From NCBI RefSeq assembly GCF_016595795.1, contig NZ_JAENHN010000002.1:1-64000 (forward strand): DNA of 64,000 bases, in the 5' to 3' direction. Below the pieces are notes generated by a model. The model did not search any database. It had not been told where the DNA came from and was given only the letters and a program-made list of their open reading frames with translations. Position numbers and translations under genes: made by a program. Shown here in pieces: positions 41,834 to 51,455 of this stretch (position 1 is the first letter of the stretch; every line of letters starts with the position of its first letter). The DNA is from Clostridium yunnanense. Lineage in GTDB: Bacteria > Bacillota > Clostridia > Clostridiales > Clostridiaceae.

Positions 41834-42652
41834 TTAAATACGACCTAACTTCTCACTTAACTCTTTATAAAGCTCATCACCGATTTCATAGGATAACTTT
41901 TTATCAAGCCATATCTCTTCTGCTTTAATCCCTTGAGCTATAAGCATGTAGAGTCCGTCAACAGTTTTCTTTCCTAAGCCACGAGCTCTTTTTAACAATT
42001 CTGTTTCTAAAGGATTATATACTATATCTACAACCGTATGACACTTTTCAATTACCTCATCCTTTATAGGTGAATGTCCGACCTTTGGGAACATACCAAC
42101 TGGAGTGGTATTGATTATGATATCAATATCATTTCTCTCCTCAAGCTCAGAATAACTTATACAATTATTGTTAGGATATTTTTCAGCAGCTAAAACATTA
42201 TCTCTTGAAACCAAATATATATTTGCTGCTTTTTGATCTTTTATATATTGAACCACTGCCTTAGAAGCTCCACCTGTTCCAAGTACTGCAACAACTTTGT
42301 TCTTCACATCCACGCCATTTCTTAGCAGCAATTCTCCAAAGCCAAAATAATCGGTGTTATATCCTACTGTCCTACCTTCTTCTATCTTTATGGTATTAAT
42401 GGCCCCTATATTCCTAGCTTCTTCCGAAATATGATCTAATTGCTTTATAAGTATCTCTTTGTATGGTATTGTTACGTTAACACCGTTTATGCCTAAAACC
42501 CTTAAAGCTTCTACAGTCATACTTATATTTTGCTGCTTTATCTCATATAAGGAGTAACTAGCATTTAAATTAAGTTTTTCAAACACTTTTTTATGAATCT
42601 CTGGAGAAAGACTATGTGCTAGTTTTTCTCCAATTAAACCATATGCATTCAT
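41834..42652 (-). CDS. aroE: Shikimate dehydrogenase
   Basis: 272 residues. NADPH-dependent reduction of 3-dehydroshikimate to shikimate. Substrate site GEKLAHSLSPEIH (about 8-20), NVTIPYK with the catalytic Lys (about 59-65), NTDYFGF (about 99-105) and cofactor loop LGTGGASKAV (about 124). GTGGGG precedes the ATG. It lies between pheA and tyrA in the operon. Confidence 0.94.
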   Translation of the reverse strand: MNAYGLIGEKLAHSLSPEIHKKVFEKLNLNASYSLYEIKQQNISMTVEALRVLGINGVNVTIPYKEILIKQLDHISEEARNIGAINTIKIEEGRTVGYNTDYFGFGELLLRNGVDVKNKVVAVLGTGGASKAVVQYIKDQKAANIYLVSRDNVLAAEKYPNNNCISYSELEERNDIDIIINTTPVGMFPKVGHSPIKDEVIEKCHTVVDIVYNPLETELLKRARGLGKKTVDGLYMLIAQGIKAEEIWLDKKLSYEIGDELYKELSEKLGRI

Positions 42653-42671
42653 TTCCCCACACCATAGACCA

Positions 42672-43826
42672 TTAATTGCAGATGTCTAATTCCCTTCTAT
42701 ATACTCCTAAAAGTTTAAAATACGAACTACTTTTTTCAAAGGTTTCTAATAAATCTTTTACTACTATATCTTTTATATTTCCTTCGAAATCTATATAAAA
42801 GAAGTACTTCCAAGGTTCCTTTGCTATAGGTCTAGATTCTATCTTAATCATATTAAGATTATTTACTGAGAACCATTTTAGTGCATTAAAAAGTGCTCCT
42901 GCTTTATTTTCCACTGCAAAAACCACTGATATTTTATTGTTTGAAGCATTGTTTATTATGTTCTTTCCAACAATAATAAATCTTGTAAAGTTATCTGCTT
43001 CATTACTTATTTCTTCTTTAATTATAGAAAGCTTAAAGATATCTGCTGCTCTTTTTGATGCTATTGCTCCCTTTTCTTTTATACCTTCTTTACTTACATG
43101 CTCTGCACTTATTGCCGTATTAAAATAAGGTATAGACTTTACATCCTTAAGATTATTTAGGTACACACTACATTGCTCAAACCCCTGAGGGTGTGAATAT
43201 ATCTCTCTTAGATCTTCTTCTTTTGCACCTTGTATTCCTAAAAGATGGTGTTCTATCTTTATACACTTTTCAGCAACAATAAAAAATCCATATTTTCTTA
43301 AAAGATCATATACTTCCTTAACTGCTCCAGTGGATGAATTTTCAATTGGAAGTACTCCAAAATCAATCTCATCCTTATCCAAAGCTTTAAATACATCTTC
43401 AAATCTTTCGTAATTTGATGTGTTATGGTTATTTCCAAAGAAACTTAGAAGAGCTTCTTCTGAGTAAGATCCATTTACCCCTTGATACCCCAGTCTTAAA
43501 TCTTTTTCTTTATAAAAAAGTTTCTCTTCATTATTATAATCACTATTTTCCTCATACTTAGAAAGTTCAACTGACTGATATTTTTTACTTATATCCATCA
43601 TAGATAATATAAACTCTCTTGCAAAAGGCTTTAAAGAATCATCCCCAATACGAGAAACATTCTTCTCGATTACTTGCTCTTCTCTATTTCCATTATATAT
43701 AGGAAGCTTATTCTCTTTCTTATATCTTGCTACCTTAGTTACAACTTCCATACGTTCTTGAAATAGTTCTATTATCTTCTTATCTATATCATCTATGGAT
43801 TTTCTATACTGTTCAATATCACTCAT
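42672..43826 (-). CDS. pheA: Bifunctional chorismate mutase/prephenate dehydratase (P-protein)
   Basis: 384 residues. An AroQ-type chorismate mutase (about 1-85: YRKSIDDIDKKIIELFQERM) is followed by prephenate dehydratase (about 110-285: LGYQGVNGSYSEEA, NSSTGAVKEVYDLL and NFTRFIIVG). A C-terminal ACT domain (about 295-375) has SVVFAVENKAGALFNAL and the ESRP motif that binds phenylalanine for feedback inhibition. It makes phenylpyruvate. Start and aroC stop overlap as TAATG, so translation is coupled. Confidence 0.94.
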   Translation of the reverse strand: MSDIEQYRKSIDDIDKKIIELFQERMEVVTKVARYKKENKLPIYNGNREEQVIEKNVSRIGDDSLKPFAREFILSMMDISKKYQSVELSKYEENSDYNNEEKLFYKEKDLRLGYQGVNGSYSEEALLSFFGNNHNTSNYERFEDVFKALDKDEIDFGVLPIENSSTGAVKEVYDLLRKYGFFIVAEKCIKIEHHLLGIQGAKEEDLREIYSHPQGFEQCSVYLNNLKDVKSIPYFNTAISAEHVSKEGIKEKGAIASKRAADIFKLSIIKEEISNEADNFTRFIIVGKNIINNASNNKISVVFAVENKAGALFNALKWFSVNNLNMIKIESRPIAKEPWKYFFYIDFEGNIKDIVVKDLLETFEKSSSYFKLLGVYRRELDICN

Positions 43827-44908
43827 TAAAATTCTCCTTCCATAAGGTCAAGTATCGCTAATGCTGCTATAGCTTCGATAACCACTACAGCTCTAGGAAC
43901 TATACATGGATCATGTCTTCCTTCAATCTGCAACTTAGTATCTTTTTTATTTTCAATATCTACTGTAGCTTGGTATTTTATTATAGAAGCAGTTGGCTTT
44001 ATTGCAACATTAAATAATATAGGCATTCCGTTAGTTAGCCCACCTAAAATCCCACCATTATTATTAGTCTTTGTAGCAATTTTTTCTCCTTCATAATAAT
44101 ACGAATCATTCGCTTCAGAGCCTTTGAGTTTTGTAAGATCAAAACCTTTTCCAAATTCAATTCCTTTCACAGCAGGTACTGAAAAGGCAAGATGAGCAAT
44201 GGTGCTTTCAACTGAATCGAAGAATGGATCTCCAACTCCTGCATTTACCCCTGTTATAGCACATTGTACTATCCCACCAACGGAATCTCCGTCCATTTTC
44301 GCTGATAGAATCTTATGCTCCATTAGTGCTTTTTTATTATCATCTATTATAGGAAGCTCTTTTTCTTTAATGGACTCTAAAGTACTGTTATCAATATTTA
44401 AAGGATTAAACTCTGTATCCTCTATATCCGCAATTGACTTTATATGAGCTCCTATATTTATACCTTTTTCTTTTAAAATGGATTTTGCTATAGCTCCTGC
44501 AAATACCAAAGGTGCAGTTATTCTACCAGAGAAGTGTCCCCCTCCTCTATAGTCATTGAAGCCTTTGTATTTTATTGAGGCTGGATAATCAGAATGGCTT
44601 GGTCTCATTACACTTTTTAGTTTGCTATAGTCTTTAGATCTGGTGTCATTATTTCTTATTATTCCACATAGAGGTGCTCCAGTGGTTTTTCCGTTGAATA
44701 TACCACTTAGTATTTCAACCTTATCTTCTTCTTTCCTTGCTGTAGTTAAATTGCTATTACCTGGAGCTCTTCTTTTCATATCTTTATAAATTTCTTCTTC
44801 GTTTATATCTTTTCCTACAGGAAGTCCACTGATATTAATACCAATAGCCCCTCCATGAGATTCTCCAAATATGGATATCTTTATATTGTTACCCCATACT
44901 CCACTCAT
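43826..44908 (-). CDS. aroC: Chorismate synthase
   Basis: 360 residues. FMN-dependent trans-elimination of phosphate from EPSP to give chorismate, the branch point feeding Trp, Phe and Tyr. Signatures are GESHGGAIGINISGLP (about 15-30), RRAPGNSNLTTARKEEDKVEI, SHSDYPASIKY, YRGGGHFSGR and the C-terminal GRHDPCIVPRAVVVIEA. The start overlaps the aroA 3' end by 20 bases. Confidence 0.95.
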   Translation of the reverse strand: MSGVWGNNIKISIFGESHGGAIGINISGLPVGKDINEEEIYKDMKRRAPGNSNLTTARKEEDKVEILSGIFNGKTTGAPLCGIIRNNDTRSKDYSKLKSVMRPSHSDYPASIKYKGFNDYRGGGHFSGRITAPLVFAGAIAKSILKEKGINIGAHIKSIADIEDTEFNPLNIDNSTLESIKEKELPIIDDNKKALMEHKILSAKMDGDSVGGIVQCAITGVNAGVGDPFFDSVESTIAHLAFSVPAVKGIEFGKGFDLTKLKGSEANDSYYYEGEKIATKTNNNGGILGGLTNGMPILFNVAIKPTASIIKYQATVDIENKKDTKLQIEGRHDPCIVPRAVVVIEAIAALAILDLMEGEF

Positions 44909-46166
44909 CTATTTCGCCCCCTAAAGCTTTATAATCCTTCCAAAAACCTGGGTATGACTTTCTTACGCATTCTGGATCCTCAATTATGACTGGCTTTTCA
45001 CATCTAGTTGCAGCTATTGCTAAACTCATAGCTATTCTATGATCTTTAAAGGAGCTAACTTCTCCTCCAGTAAGATTTTCTACACCTTGAACAATTATAT
45101 AATCAGTACCTTCCTCTACTTTAGCTCCTAATTTATTTAATTCAGAAGCTATGGCACTTAATCTATCACATTCTTTTATTCTTAATCTACCTGCATTAAT
45201 TATCTTGGTAGTTCCTTTAGCTAAGGCTGCAGCTACAGTTATTACAGGAATTATATCTGGGCATTGTGCTGCATCTACTGTTGTTCCAACTAAGTTTTCA
45301 ACTGACAAAGAAACCTTTTTATCTGAAGTACTTATATTTGCTCCCATTCTGGTAAGTATGTCTAATACTTCTTTATCTCCTTGAAGACTTTCGAGATTTA
45401 GTTTAGAGAGTTCTACTGAATTTCCTAAGGCACTAGCAACAAGATAAAAGGCTGCTTGAGAGAAATCACCTTCAACTTCATAATTTGTAGCTTTATAAGA
45501 TTGATTTCCTTCTATAATAAATTCTTTATAATCATTATTTGTAATTTCTATACCGAATCTTTTCATCATCTCTAATGTTAAATCAATATATCCCTTTGAT
45601 TCTAATTTCGTTGTAATAATAATCCTTGAATTTCCCTTTAGAAGAGGAAGTGTGAATATTAATCCACTAATAAATTGAGAACTTATGTCTCCTTTAATAT
45701 AGAAATCACCAGCTTCCAGCTTTCCTTTTACAGATAAGCAAAGTTCTCCTTCTTTATTGCTCCACTTTATTCCTTGCTCATCAAATATTTCATAATAAGG
45801 TTTAAGTGGCCTTTTTCCAAGATTACCTTTACCTACAAAAATTATATTATTTTCTTTTACAAGGAATATAGGTACAACAAATCTTAAAGTAGAACCTGAT
45901 TCATTACAGTCAATTATGTCACCTGTTTCAGCTTCAAGCTCTCCTCCTTTGACTTTAACCCAGTTGTCGCCTTTTTCAAACTTAGCCCCTAGCTTTTCCA
46001 TAGCACTTAAAGTTGCTAATATATCATCCGAAAAATCAACATTTGTTATTAAGCTTTCTTCTTTGCACAAAGCTGCACATATTATAGCTCTATGTGCCAT
46101 ACTCTTAGATGGCGGAATGTTTATATTCCCACTTATTAGCTTGGGATTTATCAGTACCTTATTCAT
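44889..46166 (-). CDS. aroA: 3-phosphoshikimate 1-carboxyvinyltransferase (EPSP synthase)
   Basis: 425 residues, two-domain inverse alpha/beta fold. Transfers enolpyruvyl from PEP to shikimate-3-phosphate. Motifs are PPSKSMAHRA (about 18-27), NESGSTLRFVVP (about 88), GDFSQAAFYLV (about 235), LRIKECDRLSA (about 335) and DHRIAMSLAIA (about 378). GGAGG precedes the ATG; the first base overlaps the aroB stop. Confidence 0.95.
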   Translation of the reverse strand: MNKVLINPKLISGNINIPPSKSMAHRAIICAALCKEESLITNVDFSDDILATLSAMEKLGAKFEKGDNWVKVKGGELEAETGDIIDCNESGSTLRFVVPIFLVKENNIIFVGKGNLGKRPLKPYYEIFDEQGIKWSNKEGELCLSVKGKLEAGDFYIKGDISSQFISGLIFTLPLLKGNSRIIITTKLESKGYIDLTLEMMKRFGIEITNNDYKEFIIEGNQSYKATNYEVEGDFSQAAFYLVASALGNSVELSKLNLESLQGDKEVLDILTRMGANISTSDKKVSLSVENLVGTTVDAAQCPDIIPVITVAAALAKGTTKIINAGRLRIKECDRLSAIASELNKLGAKVEEGTDYIIVQGVENLTGGEVSSFKDHRIAMSLAIAATRCEKPVIIEDPECVRKSYPGFWKDYKALGGEIDEWSMG

Positions 46167-47236
46167 TATATTTCCTCCAAGTCTAAGTCTTCAAATATAC
46201 TTAATGTTGTTTTATGAATCTTACTTTTACCAATCTCATCTAATAAAATTATATTTAAGTTTCCATTTAAATTTTTCTTATCTCGGTTTATTGTAGCTAG
46301 TAAGTCTCCGATCTTTAGGTTATCCACCTTCCATGGAATATTATATTTTATTAAGATGTCTTTTATCTGCTTTGAGGTACCTGCTCTTGTTAAGCCTTTA
46401 TTTTCACCAAGCTTACATATAAAATACATACCTATAGCTACTGCTTCACCATGAGTATAAACTTCAAAATCAAAATACTTTTCTATAGCATGCCCTAAGG
46501 TATGACCGAAGTTTAAAAGCATGCGATCCCCTTTATCCTTCTCATCTCTTTCAACAAAATCTCTTTTTATATCAACACATCTATAAATTATCCCTTCTAT
46601 GTGTTCTAAAAGCTCAGCTTTGTCTTTAAATGCTGAAAGCTCTAAAAATAATTTCTTATCTTCAATTGCTCCATATTTTATAACTTCAGCGAGACCATCA
46701 TAGAAAAACTTATCTGACAAGGTATTTAGCACCGTAGGATCTATGAGCACTTGTAAGGGGTGATAAAAGCTTCCTACTAAGTTCTTTCCACTTTCCAAAT
46801 CAACTGCCACTTTACCACCTACTGAAGAATCAACTTGCGCTAAAAGTGAGGTAGGAATTTGAATAAATTCAATTCCTCTAAGGTAATTGGAGGCTACAAA
46901 GCCTGCCAGATCTCCTATTACTCCTCCACCTAATGCAATTATAAGATCACTTCTTGTTATACTAAAATCAGAAAGCTTGTTATAAATTCCTAAAAGACTT
47001 GAAAATCCCTTTGTTTTTTCACCTGGTTCAAGTACTATAGTTTCTACTAAAAAGCTCTTTTTTTCTAAAGATTTTTCTAGTGATTCACCATAATGTTTAA
47101 ACACATTTTCATCAGTTATAACTACAATCCTTCTACCTTTGAACACTTTACTAATCTGTTCTCCAGCCTTAGCTATAATACCTTTTTCAATTATTATTTC
47201 ATATGAATTATTGGTTAAATTAACTGTTAAATTCAT
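46166..47236 (-). CDS. aroB: 3-dehydroquinate synthase
   Basis: 356 residues. NAD- and metal-dependent cyclisation of DAHP to 3-dehydroquinate. [14 protein letters not shown] (about 98-111), [20 protein letters not shown] (about 126-145, catalytic region), and metal ligands in AEVIKYGAI and [19 protein letters not shown] precedes the ATG, 21 bases after aroF. Confidence 0.95.
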   Translation of the reverse strand: MNLTVNLTNNSYEIIIEKGIIAKAGEQISKVFKGRRIVVITDENVFKHYGESLEKSLEKKSFLVETIVLEPGEKTKGFSSLLGIYNKLSDFSITRSDLIIALGGGVIGDLAGFVASNYLRGIEFIQIPTSLLAQVDSSVGGKVAVDLESGKNLVGSFYHPLQVLIDPTVLNTLSDKFFYDGLAEVIKYGAIEDKKLFLELSAFKDKAELLEHIEGIIYRCVDIKRDFVERDEKDKGDRMLLNFGHTLGHAIEKYFDFEVYTHGEAVAIGMYFICKLGENKGLTRAGTSKQIKDILIKYNIPWKVDNLKIGDLLATINRDKKNLNGNLNIILLDEIGKSKIHKTTLSIFEDLDLEEI

Positions 47237-47257
47237 AGTGTTCTCCCTTAAAGCTTT

Positions 47258-48274
47258 CTATTTAATTTCTCTGCCTACTGCAGTAGCTATATTTCTTAGA
47301 TCCTTTACTAAGTTTTCGAAAACCTCTGGCTTTATTGATTGTTGTCCATCACACAATGCATTTGCAGGATCATTGTGAACTTCTATTATTAAACCATCAG
47401 CACCTACTGCAACAGCAGCCTTTGATAGCGGTTCAACCATCCACCACATTCCTGCAGCATGACTTGGATCCACTATTACTGGAAGATGACTTAATTTCTT
47501 TATTGCTGGAATAGCACTTAAATCTAAAGTATTTCTTGTGTAAGTTTCAAAAGTTCTTATACCTCTTTCGCATAATATAACTTTTTCATTTCCTCCAGCC
47601 ATTATATATTCAGCTGACATAAGAAGCTCTTCTATCGTAGCTGATAACCCTCTTTTTAATAATATTGGTTTATCTAACTTTCCAAGTTCTTTTAATAAGT
47701 CGAAGTTTTGCATATTTCTTGCTCCAACTTGTATTACATCTACGTCTCTTGCAAATCTATCAAGTTGGCTTGTTGACATTATTTCTGTTACTATTGGAAG
47801 TCCTGTGTTTTTTCTTGCAGCTTGTAATAAATCCAATCCATCCATTCCAAGTCCTTGGAAGCTGTATGGTGAAGTTCTTGGTTTGAAAGCACCGCCCCTT
47901 AGCATTTTCGCACCAGTTTCTTTAACATTCTTAGCTATTTCAGTTATTTGATCTTCACTCTCCACAGAACATGGTCCTGCGATTAGACATATATTTTTTC
48001 CACCTATTTCTGCATCCCCGATCTTTATTACTGTATCTTCTGGATGGAATAGTCTATTAGCTTTTTTGTAAGGTTCTTGTACATGCATAACTTTCTCCAC
48101 ATTTCTATTAGCTTCTATTTTTCTAGGATCAATTTTTGTAGTATCTCCTATCAGTCCTATGATGCTCTTTTCTGCTCCTTCTGATAAGTGAACATTAACC
48201 CCAAGTTTTTCAATTTCTCCTATTAACTTTTGTACCTCTTCTTTTGGTGTTTTGTGTTTTAAAATAATAATCAT
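47258..48274 (-). CDS. aroF: 3-deoxy-7-phosphoheptulonate synthase (DAHP synthase, type I-beta)
   Basis: About 338 residues. The first committed step: condenses PEP and erythrose-4-phosphate. An N-terminal ferredoxin-like regulatory domain (about 1-65; KHKTPKEEVQKLIGEIEKLG) is fused to the TIM-barrel synthase with AGPCSVES, KPRTSPYSFQGLG and VDPSHAAG. This domain order is typical of AroF enzymes feedback-regulated by Phe or Tyr. The ATG at 48274 has GAAAGGGG 8 bases upstream; the TTG six codons earlier overlaps that site. It is the first structural gene behind the aromatic attenuator. Confidence 0.94.
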   Translation of the reverse strand: MIIILKHKTPKEEVQKLIGEIEKLGVNVHLSEGAEKSIIGLIGDTTKIDPRKIEANRNVEKVMHVQEPYKKANRLFHPEDTVIKIGDAEIGGKNICLIAGPCSVESEDQITEIAKNVKETGAKMLRGGAFKPRTSPYSFQGLGMDGLDLLQAARKNTGLPIVTEIMSTSQLDRFARDVDVIQVGARNMQNFDLLKELGKLDKPILLKRGLSATIEELLMSAEYIMAGGNEKVILCERGIRTFETYTRNTLDLSAIPAIKKLSHLPVIVDPSHAAGMWWMVEPLSKAAVAVGADGLIIEVHNDPANALCDGQQSIKPEVFENLVKDLRNIATAVGREIK

Positions 48275-48307
48275 AATAATAGCCCCTTTCAAAATTAATT
48301 ATATATA

Positions 48308-48335
48308 AAATTTCTAAGTTAAAAACTTAGAACTT
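48308..48335 (-). promoter_or_regulatory. Small hairpin upstream of aroF
   Basis: TTCTAAGTT and AACTTAGAA form a 9-bp inverted repeat about 35-60 bases before the aroF start, between the attenuator and the gene. There is no clear U-run. It may protect or modulate the processed leader; its role is unknown. Confidence 0.35.
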
Positions 48336-48439
48336 TTTAACGTATTTTAAATTCATTTTATTCATGAATTACAAACTGTTAAATCTAATAAAATATCTAG
48401 TTATACATAAATTAAACAGCTTGTAATTTGCTGGAAAGT

Positions 48440-48473
48440 AAAAAAAATAAGACTCAACCTAATGAGCCTTATT
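48440..48473 (-). terminator. Attenuator terminator (3:4 hairpin) of the aro operon
   Basis: On the minus strand AATAAGGCTCA (48473-48463) pairs with TGAGTCTTATT (48456-48446), 10 of 11 pairs, with a 6-base loop. Eight T follow (48447-48440). It lies between the leader peptide and aroF, about 165 bases before the gene, so it would stop transcription before the structural genes. The same stem has a T-run on the plus strand too, but no plus-strand gene precedes it. Confidence 0.88.
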
Positions 48474-48628
48474 TTTTACCGATTTATAATATTTCCAACA
48501 TTGGATTTATTAAGCTAACTCATTAGAGAAACTTTTATTCGATTGCAGAACAAGTAACCAGCGTTATAAAAATAACCCCAGCTAAAAAAGTAAAAAAAGC
48601 TATTTACTTGTTCTAATCTTTCTCTAAT
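48459..48628 (-). promoter_or_regulatory. Alternative leader structures: 1:2 hairpin and 2:3 antiterminator
   Basis: Pairings read directly, minus strand. 1:2: ATTAGAGAAA (48628-48619) with TTTCTCTAAT (48531-48522), and GAACAAGTAA (48613-48604) with TTACTTGTTC (48557-48548), both perfect 10-mers, extended by AGC/GCT. 2:3: CTAATGAG (48526-48519) with CTCATTAG (48466-48459), a perfect 8-mer extendable to 11 with G-T pairs. Segment 3 is the first arm and loop of the terminator, so 2:3 excludes 3:4. Segment 1 is in the leader codons just before the aromatic run. A ribosome stalled there would cover segment 1 and free segment 2 for antitermination. Confidence 0.85.
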
Positions 48629-48640
48629 TTTGCTATTCAT
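48515..48640 (-). CDS. Aromatic-rich leader peptide of the aro operon attenuator
   Basis: 41 codons with a strong ribosome site (GGAGG at 48650-48646, 5 bases before the ATG). Residues 15-31 read FFYFFSWGYFYNAGYLF: 11 of 17 are aromatic (6 Phe, 4 Tyr, 1 Trp), the three products of the pathway it precedes. The rest is ordinary charged sequence, and the stop TAG (48517-48515) lies just after segment 2, so a terminating ribosome would mask that segment and permit the terminator. The peptide itself has no recognised function; its translation is the sensor. It was too short for routine gene calling. Confidence 0.88.
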   Translation of the reverse strand: MNSKIRERLEQVNSFFYFFSWGYFYNAGYLFCNRIKVSLMS

Positions 48641-48679
48641 AATTACCTCCATCGGAATTTTAATCTATCAATTTATAAA

Positions 48680-48708
48680 AGCATAATCCTTTATTTTCTA
48701 TTTGTCAA
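48680..48708 (-). promoter_or_regulatory. Promoter of the aro operon and leader
   Basis: Consensus -35 TTGACA (48708-48703), 17-base spacer, -10 TATGCT (48685-48680). The predicted start near 48673 is about 33 bases before the leader ATG. It lies in the gap after trpA, so the aro operon can be transcribed independently of trp. Confidence 0.8.
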
Positions 48709-48774
48709 CCTCAGAAAACATTTCCACTCTATATTTTTAGAAAATTTTTAATATATTTTTATTATGCTATATTT

Positions 48775-48835
48775 TGTACTGTGTTAAAGTTAATGCATCA
48801 CATTTCTTATACTTTAACTTCGACAACAGTATCAA
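48775..48835. repeat. Imperfect palindrome between trpA and the aro promoter
   Basis: GTACTGTGTTAAAGTTA and its near-complement TTTAACTTCGACAACAGTATC form an interrupted stem of about 17 pairs. No U-run follows on the minus strand, so it is at best a weak trp-operon terminator. It may instead be a short mobile palindrome. Confidence 0.4.
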
Positions 48836-48878
48836 TCATAGTCTTTCATTTTATTCTTTAAAACTCTATATCTGTAAA

Positions 48879-49640
48879 TTAACCTAAGGCCGCTATAATC
48901 TTTTCAATACTTTCGTAATCCTCTGCATTAACTAATTCCATAACCTTACTCCCAACTACAACTCCATCACAAAACTTAGAAATTTCTTTTGCTTGCTCAG
49001 GAGTAGATATACCAAAACCAGCTAGTACAGGAAGTTTTGATACTTCTTTTGCTTGCTTTAAAAATCTCATAGTATCCTCGTTAAAACTTTTACGAGCACC
49101 AGTTACCCCTGCTACTGTAACTGCATACAAAAATCCACTTCCTGCAAAAGAAAGCTTTTCTATTCTATCTTCACCACTAGTTATAGAACATAAAGGTATT
49201 AAGCTTATATTCTTACCCTCTATATGTGGAAGTACAAAATCAAATTCTTCTAAAGGTAGATCTGGAACTATAAGTCCATTAGCTTTTACTTTTTCCATAT
49301 CTCTAAAGAACTCCTCAATCCCATAGTTTATTATTGGATTAAGATAAGTCATTAGGATTAATGGAACTAAAGTCTTTTCTCTAATCTCACTTATCATATT
49401 AAAAATTACTTTTAAGTTCACTCCATTTGCAATAGCCCTATTACCAGCTTCTTGTATCATATCCCCATCAGCTACTGCATCAGAAAAAGGAACACCTATC
49501 TCAATGGCAGTGGCACCTATCTCAGCTAACTTTAATATTGTTTTCTTAGTATAATCAATAGACTTATCTCCACACATTATATATGGCACAAAGGCTTTTT
49601 TATTTTCTTCTTTAGCCTTATATATCACTTCTTTAATCAA
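48879..49640 (-). CDS. trpA: Tryptophan synthase alpha chain
   Basis: 253 residues, TIM barrel. Cleaves indole-3-glycerol phosphate to indole, passed to TrpB. Motifs are [25 protein letters not shown] with catalytic Glu (about 47) and Asp (about 58), [30 protein letters not shown] and [13 protein letters not shown]. The start overlaps the trpB stop. Last gene of the trp operon; no strong terminator follows. Confidence 0.95.
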   Translation of the reverse strand: MIKEVIYKAKEENKKAFVPYIMCGDKSIDYTKKTILKLAEIGATAIEIGVPFSDAVADGDMIQEAGNRAIANGVNLKVIFNMISEIREKTLVPLILMTYLNPIINYGIEEFFRDMEKVKANGLIVPDLPLEEFDFVLPHIEGKNISLIPLCSITSGEDRIEKLSFAGSGFLYAVTVAGVTGARKSFNEDTMRFLKQAKEVSKLPVLAGFGISTPEQAKEISKFCDGVVVGSKVMELVNAEDYESIEKIIAALG

Positions 49641-50847
49641 CTAGGCTCACCCCCAAAATCTCACTTACTCTTTCTACATCTTTGTCTCCTCTACCCGACA
49701 AGCACAAAACAATAACTTTGTCCTTTCCATAATTTTTAGCGATCTTTACAGCATGAGCTATAGCATGAGCACTTTCCATAGCAGGAATTATGCCTTCTAA
49801 CTTTGTTAGAAGTTTAAAACCTTCTAAAGCCTCATTGTCATCAATATACGAATATTTTGCTCTTTCAATATCCTTAAGATAGCAGTGTTCTGGACCAACT
49901 CCTGGATAGTCCAGCCCCGCAGATATTGAATAAGCTTCTTGTATTTGACCACTTCTATTTTGAAGAATATACATCATACTTCCGTGAAGCACTCCTACTT
50001 CACCTTTTGTTATAGTAGCCGCATGTCTTTCAGTTTCAACCCCTTCTCCAGCAGCCTCGACACCTATAAGTTCTACTGATTCATCTTTTATGAAAGGATA
50101 GAACATCCCCATAGCATTACTTCCCCCACCAACACATGCAACAACTGCATCTGGTAGTTTTCCTTCTATATCCATGACTTGCTTTTTGGTTTCATTTCCG
50201 ATAACGCTTTGAAAATCTCTTACTATCAGTGGAAATGGGTGAGGACCAAGTACCGACCCCATTACGTAATGAGTATCAAACACATTGCTTACCCAGTACT
50301 TAAGAGCTTCATTTACTGCATCCTTTAAGGTCTTAGTACCACTTCTTGCTGGTATTACCTCTGCACCAAGCATTTTCATCCTAAAAACATTAAGTTTTTG
50401 TCTCTCAATATCTTCTTCTCCCATAAAAATCTTACATTCAAGTCCAAACAGTGCTGCTGCAGTAGCAGTAGCTACCCCATGCTGGCCTGCACCTGTCTCT
50501 GCAACAACCTTTTTCTTTCCCATCCTTTTCGCCAGTATCACTTGTCCTATAGTGTTATTAATCTTGTGAGCACCGGTATGATTTAAATCTTCTCTTTTCA
50601 AGTAAATTTTTGCTCCACCACAGTAATCTGTAAGATTTTTCGCAAAATATAGTGGTGTTTCTCTTCCTACATAATCTTTTAAATAGTACTCAACTTCTTT
50701 TTTGAATTCCTCATCATCTTTATATCTTAAATAAGCTTCTTCTAATTCAATTACTGAATTCATAAGAGTTTCAGATATAAATCTCCCGCCATACATTCCA
50801 AAATGTCCTCTTGTATCTGGCATATCATAATCTCTAATTTTCTTCAA
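49633..50847 (-). CDS. trpB: Tryptophan synthase beta chain
   Basis: 404 residues, PLP enzyme joining indole and serine. [16 protein letters not shown] carries the PLP Lys (about 92), [13 protein letters not shown] (about 115), [15 protein letters not shown] (phosphate site, about 237) and a final [10 protein letters not shown]. The likely start is a TTG at 50847 with AAGGTGAG upstream; an ATG eight codons later (MPDTRGHFG) is an alternative. Overlaps both neighbours, giving tight coupling. Confidence 0.95.
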   Translation of the reverse strand: MKKIRDYDMPDTRGHFGMYGGRFISETLMNSVIELEEAYLRYKDDEEFKKEVEYYLKDYVGRETPLYFAKNLTDYCGGAKIYLKREDLNHTGAHKINNTIGQVILAKRMGKKKVVAETGAGQHGVATATAAALFGLECKIFMGEEDIERQKLNVFRMKMLGAEVIPARSGTKTLKDAVNEALKYWVSNVFDTHYVMGSVLGPHPFPLIVRDFQSVIGNETKKQVMDIEGKLPDAVVACVGGGSNAMGMFYPFIKDESVELIGVEAAGEGVETERHAATITKGEVGVLHGSMMYILQNRSGQIQEAYSISAGLDYPGVGPEHCYLKDIERAKYSYIDDNEALEGFKLLTKLEGIIPAMESAHAIAHAVKIAKNYGKDKVIVLCLSGRGDKDVERVSEILGVSLVD

Positions 50848-51454
50848 AATCTCTCACCTTCCTTATAAACTTTTCAATCTTATCTAAATCTTTCACTCTA
50901 TTTGTTTCAACTCCACTGCTAACATCCACCATAAATGGCATTACAGCTTTGATTCCTTCAACTACATTTGATGGATTTAATCCACCAGCTAATATAATTT
51001 TGTTTCTTACATCTTGGGGCACACTATTTATTAACTTCCAATCAAAAACCTTCCCTACCATATCTCCAGTAAAATCTTTTGGTGAATCTACTAGATACCC
51101 AAAGCAATCATATTGGTTCATACTATCAAAATCCTGTTCATTAGTTTTAAAAGCTTTTATATATGGAGATCTAATTTGTTTACAGTAGTCTATATCCTCT
51201 TCCCCATGTAACTGAACTATATCTAAGCTACAAAAATCTCTGATTTGTCTTACCTCATCTATGGTATTGTTCATAAAAACGCCTACCTTTAATATATTTT
51301 TAGGCAGTGAAGTTATTATGTTCTTTGCTTCTTCTATAGCTATCTTTCTAATGCTTTTACAAAAGACAAATCCTAAAGCATCTGCACCTAATTCACTACA
51401 AAAGCTTGCAGTTTTTAAGTCCCTTATTCCACATATTTTTATTAGTGTTGCCAT
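50834..51454 (-). CDS. trpF: Phosphoribosylanthranilate isomerase
   Basis: About 206 residues. Amadori rearrangement of PRA to Cd[28 protein letters not shown] (shown in part; catalytic Cys about 8), [15 protein letters not shown] and [10 protein letters not shown] with DVSSGVE at the phosphate site. The ATG at 51454 has GAGGTGGAG upstream and lies one base after the trpC stop. An upstream in-frame GTG is inside that ribosome site. Confidence 0.94.
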   Translation of the reverse strand: MATLIKICGIRDLKTASFCSELGADALGFVFCKSIRKIAIEEAKNIITSLPKNILKVGVFMNNTIDEVRQIRDFCSLDIVQLHGEEDIDYCKQIRSPYIKAFKTNEQDFDSMNQYDCFGYLVDSPKDFTGDMVGKVFDWKLINSVPQDVRNKIILAGGLNPSNVVEGIKAVMPFMVDVSSGVETNRVKDLDKIEKFIRKVRDFEEN

Positions 51455-51455
51455 A

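Noticed and set aside
48281-48640. T-box or riboswitch upstream of aroF
   Set aside because: No AGGGTGG/GGTGGCACCGCG-type motif or Stem I landmarks exist there. The leader-peptide attenuator explains the terminator better.
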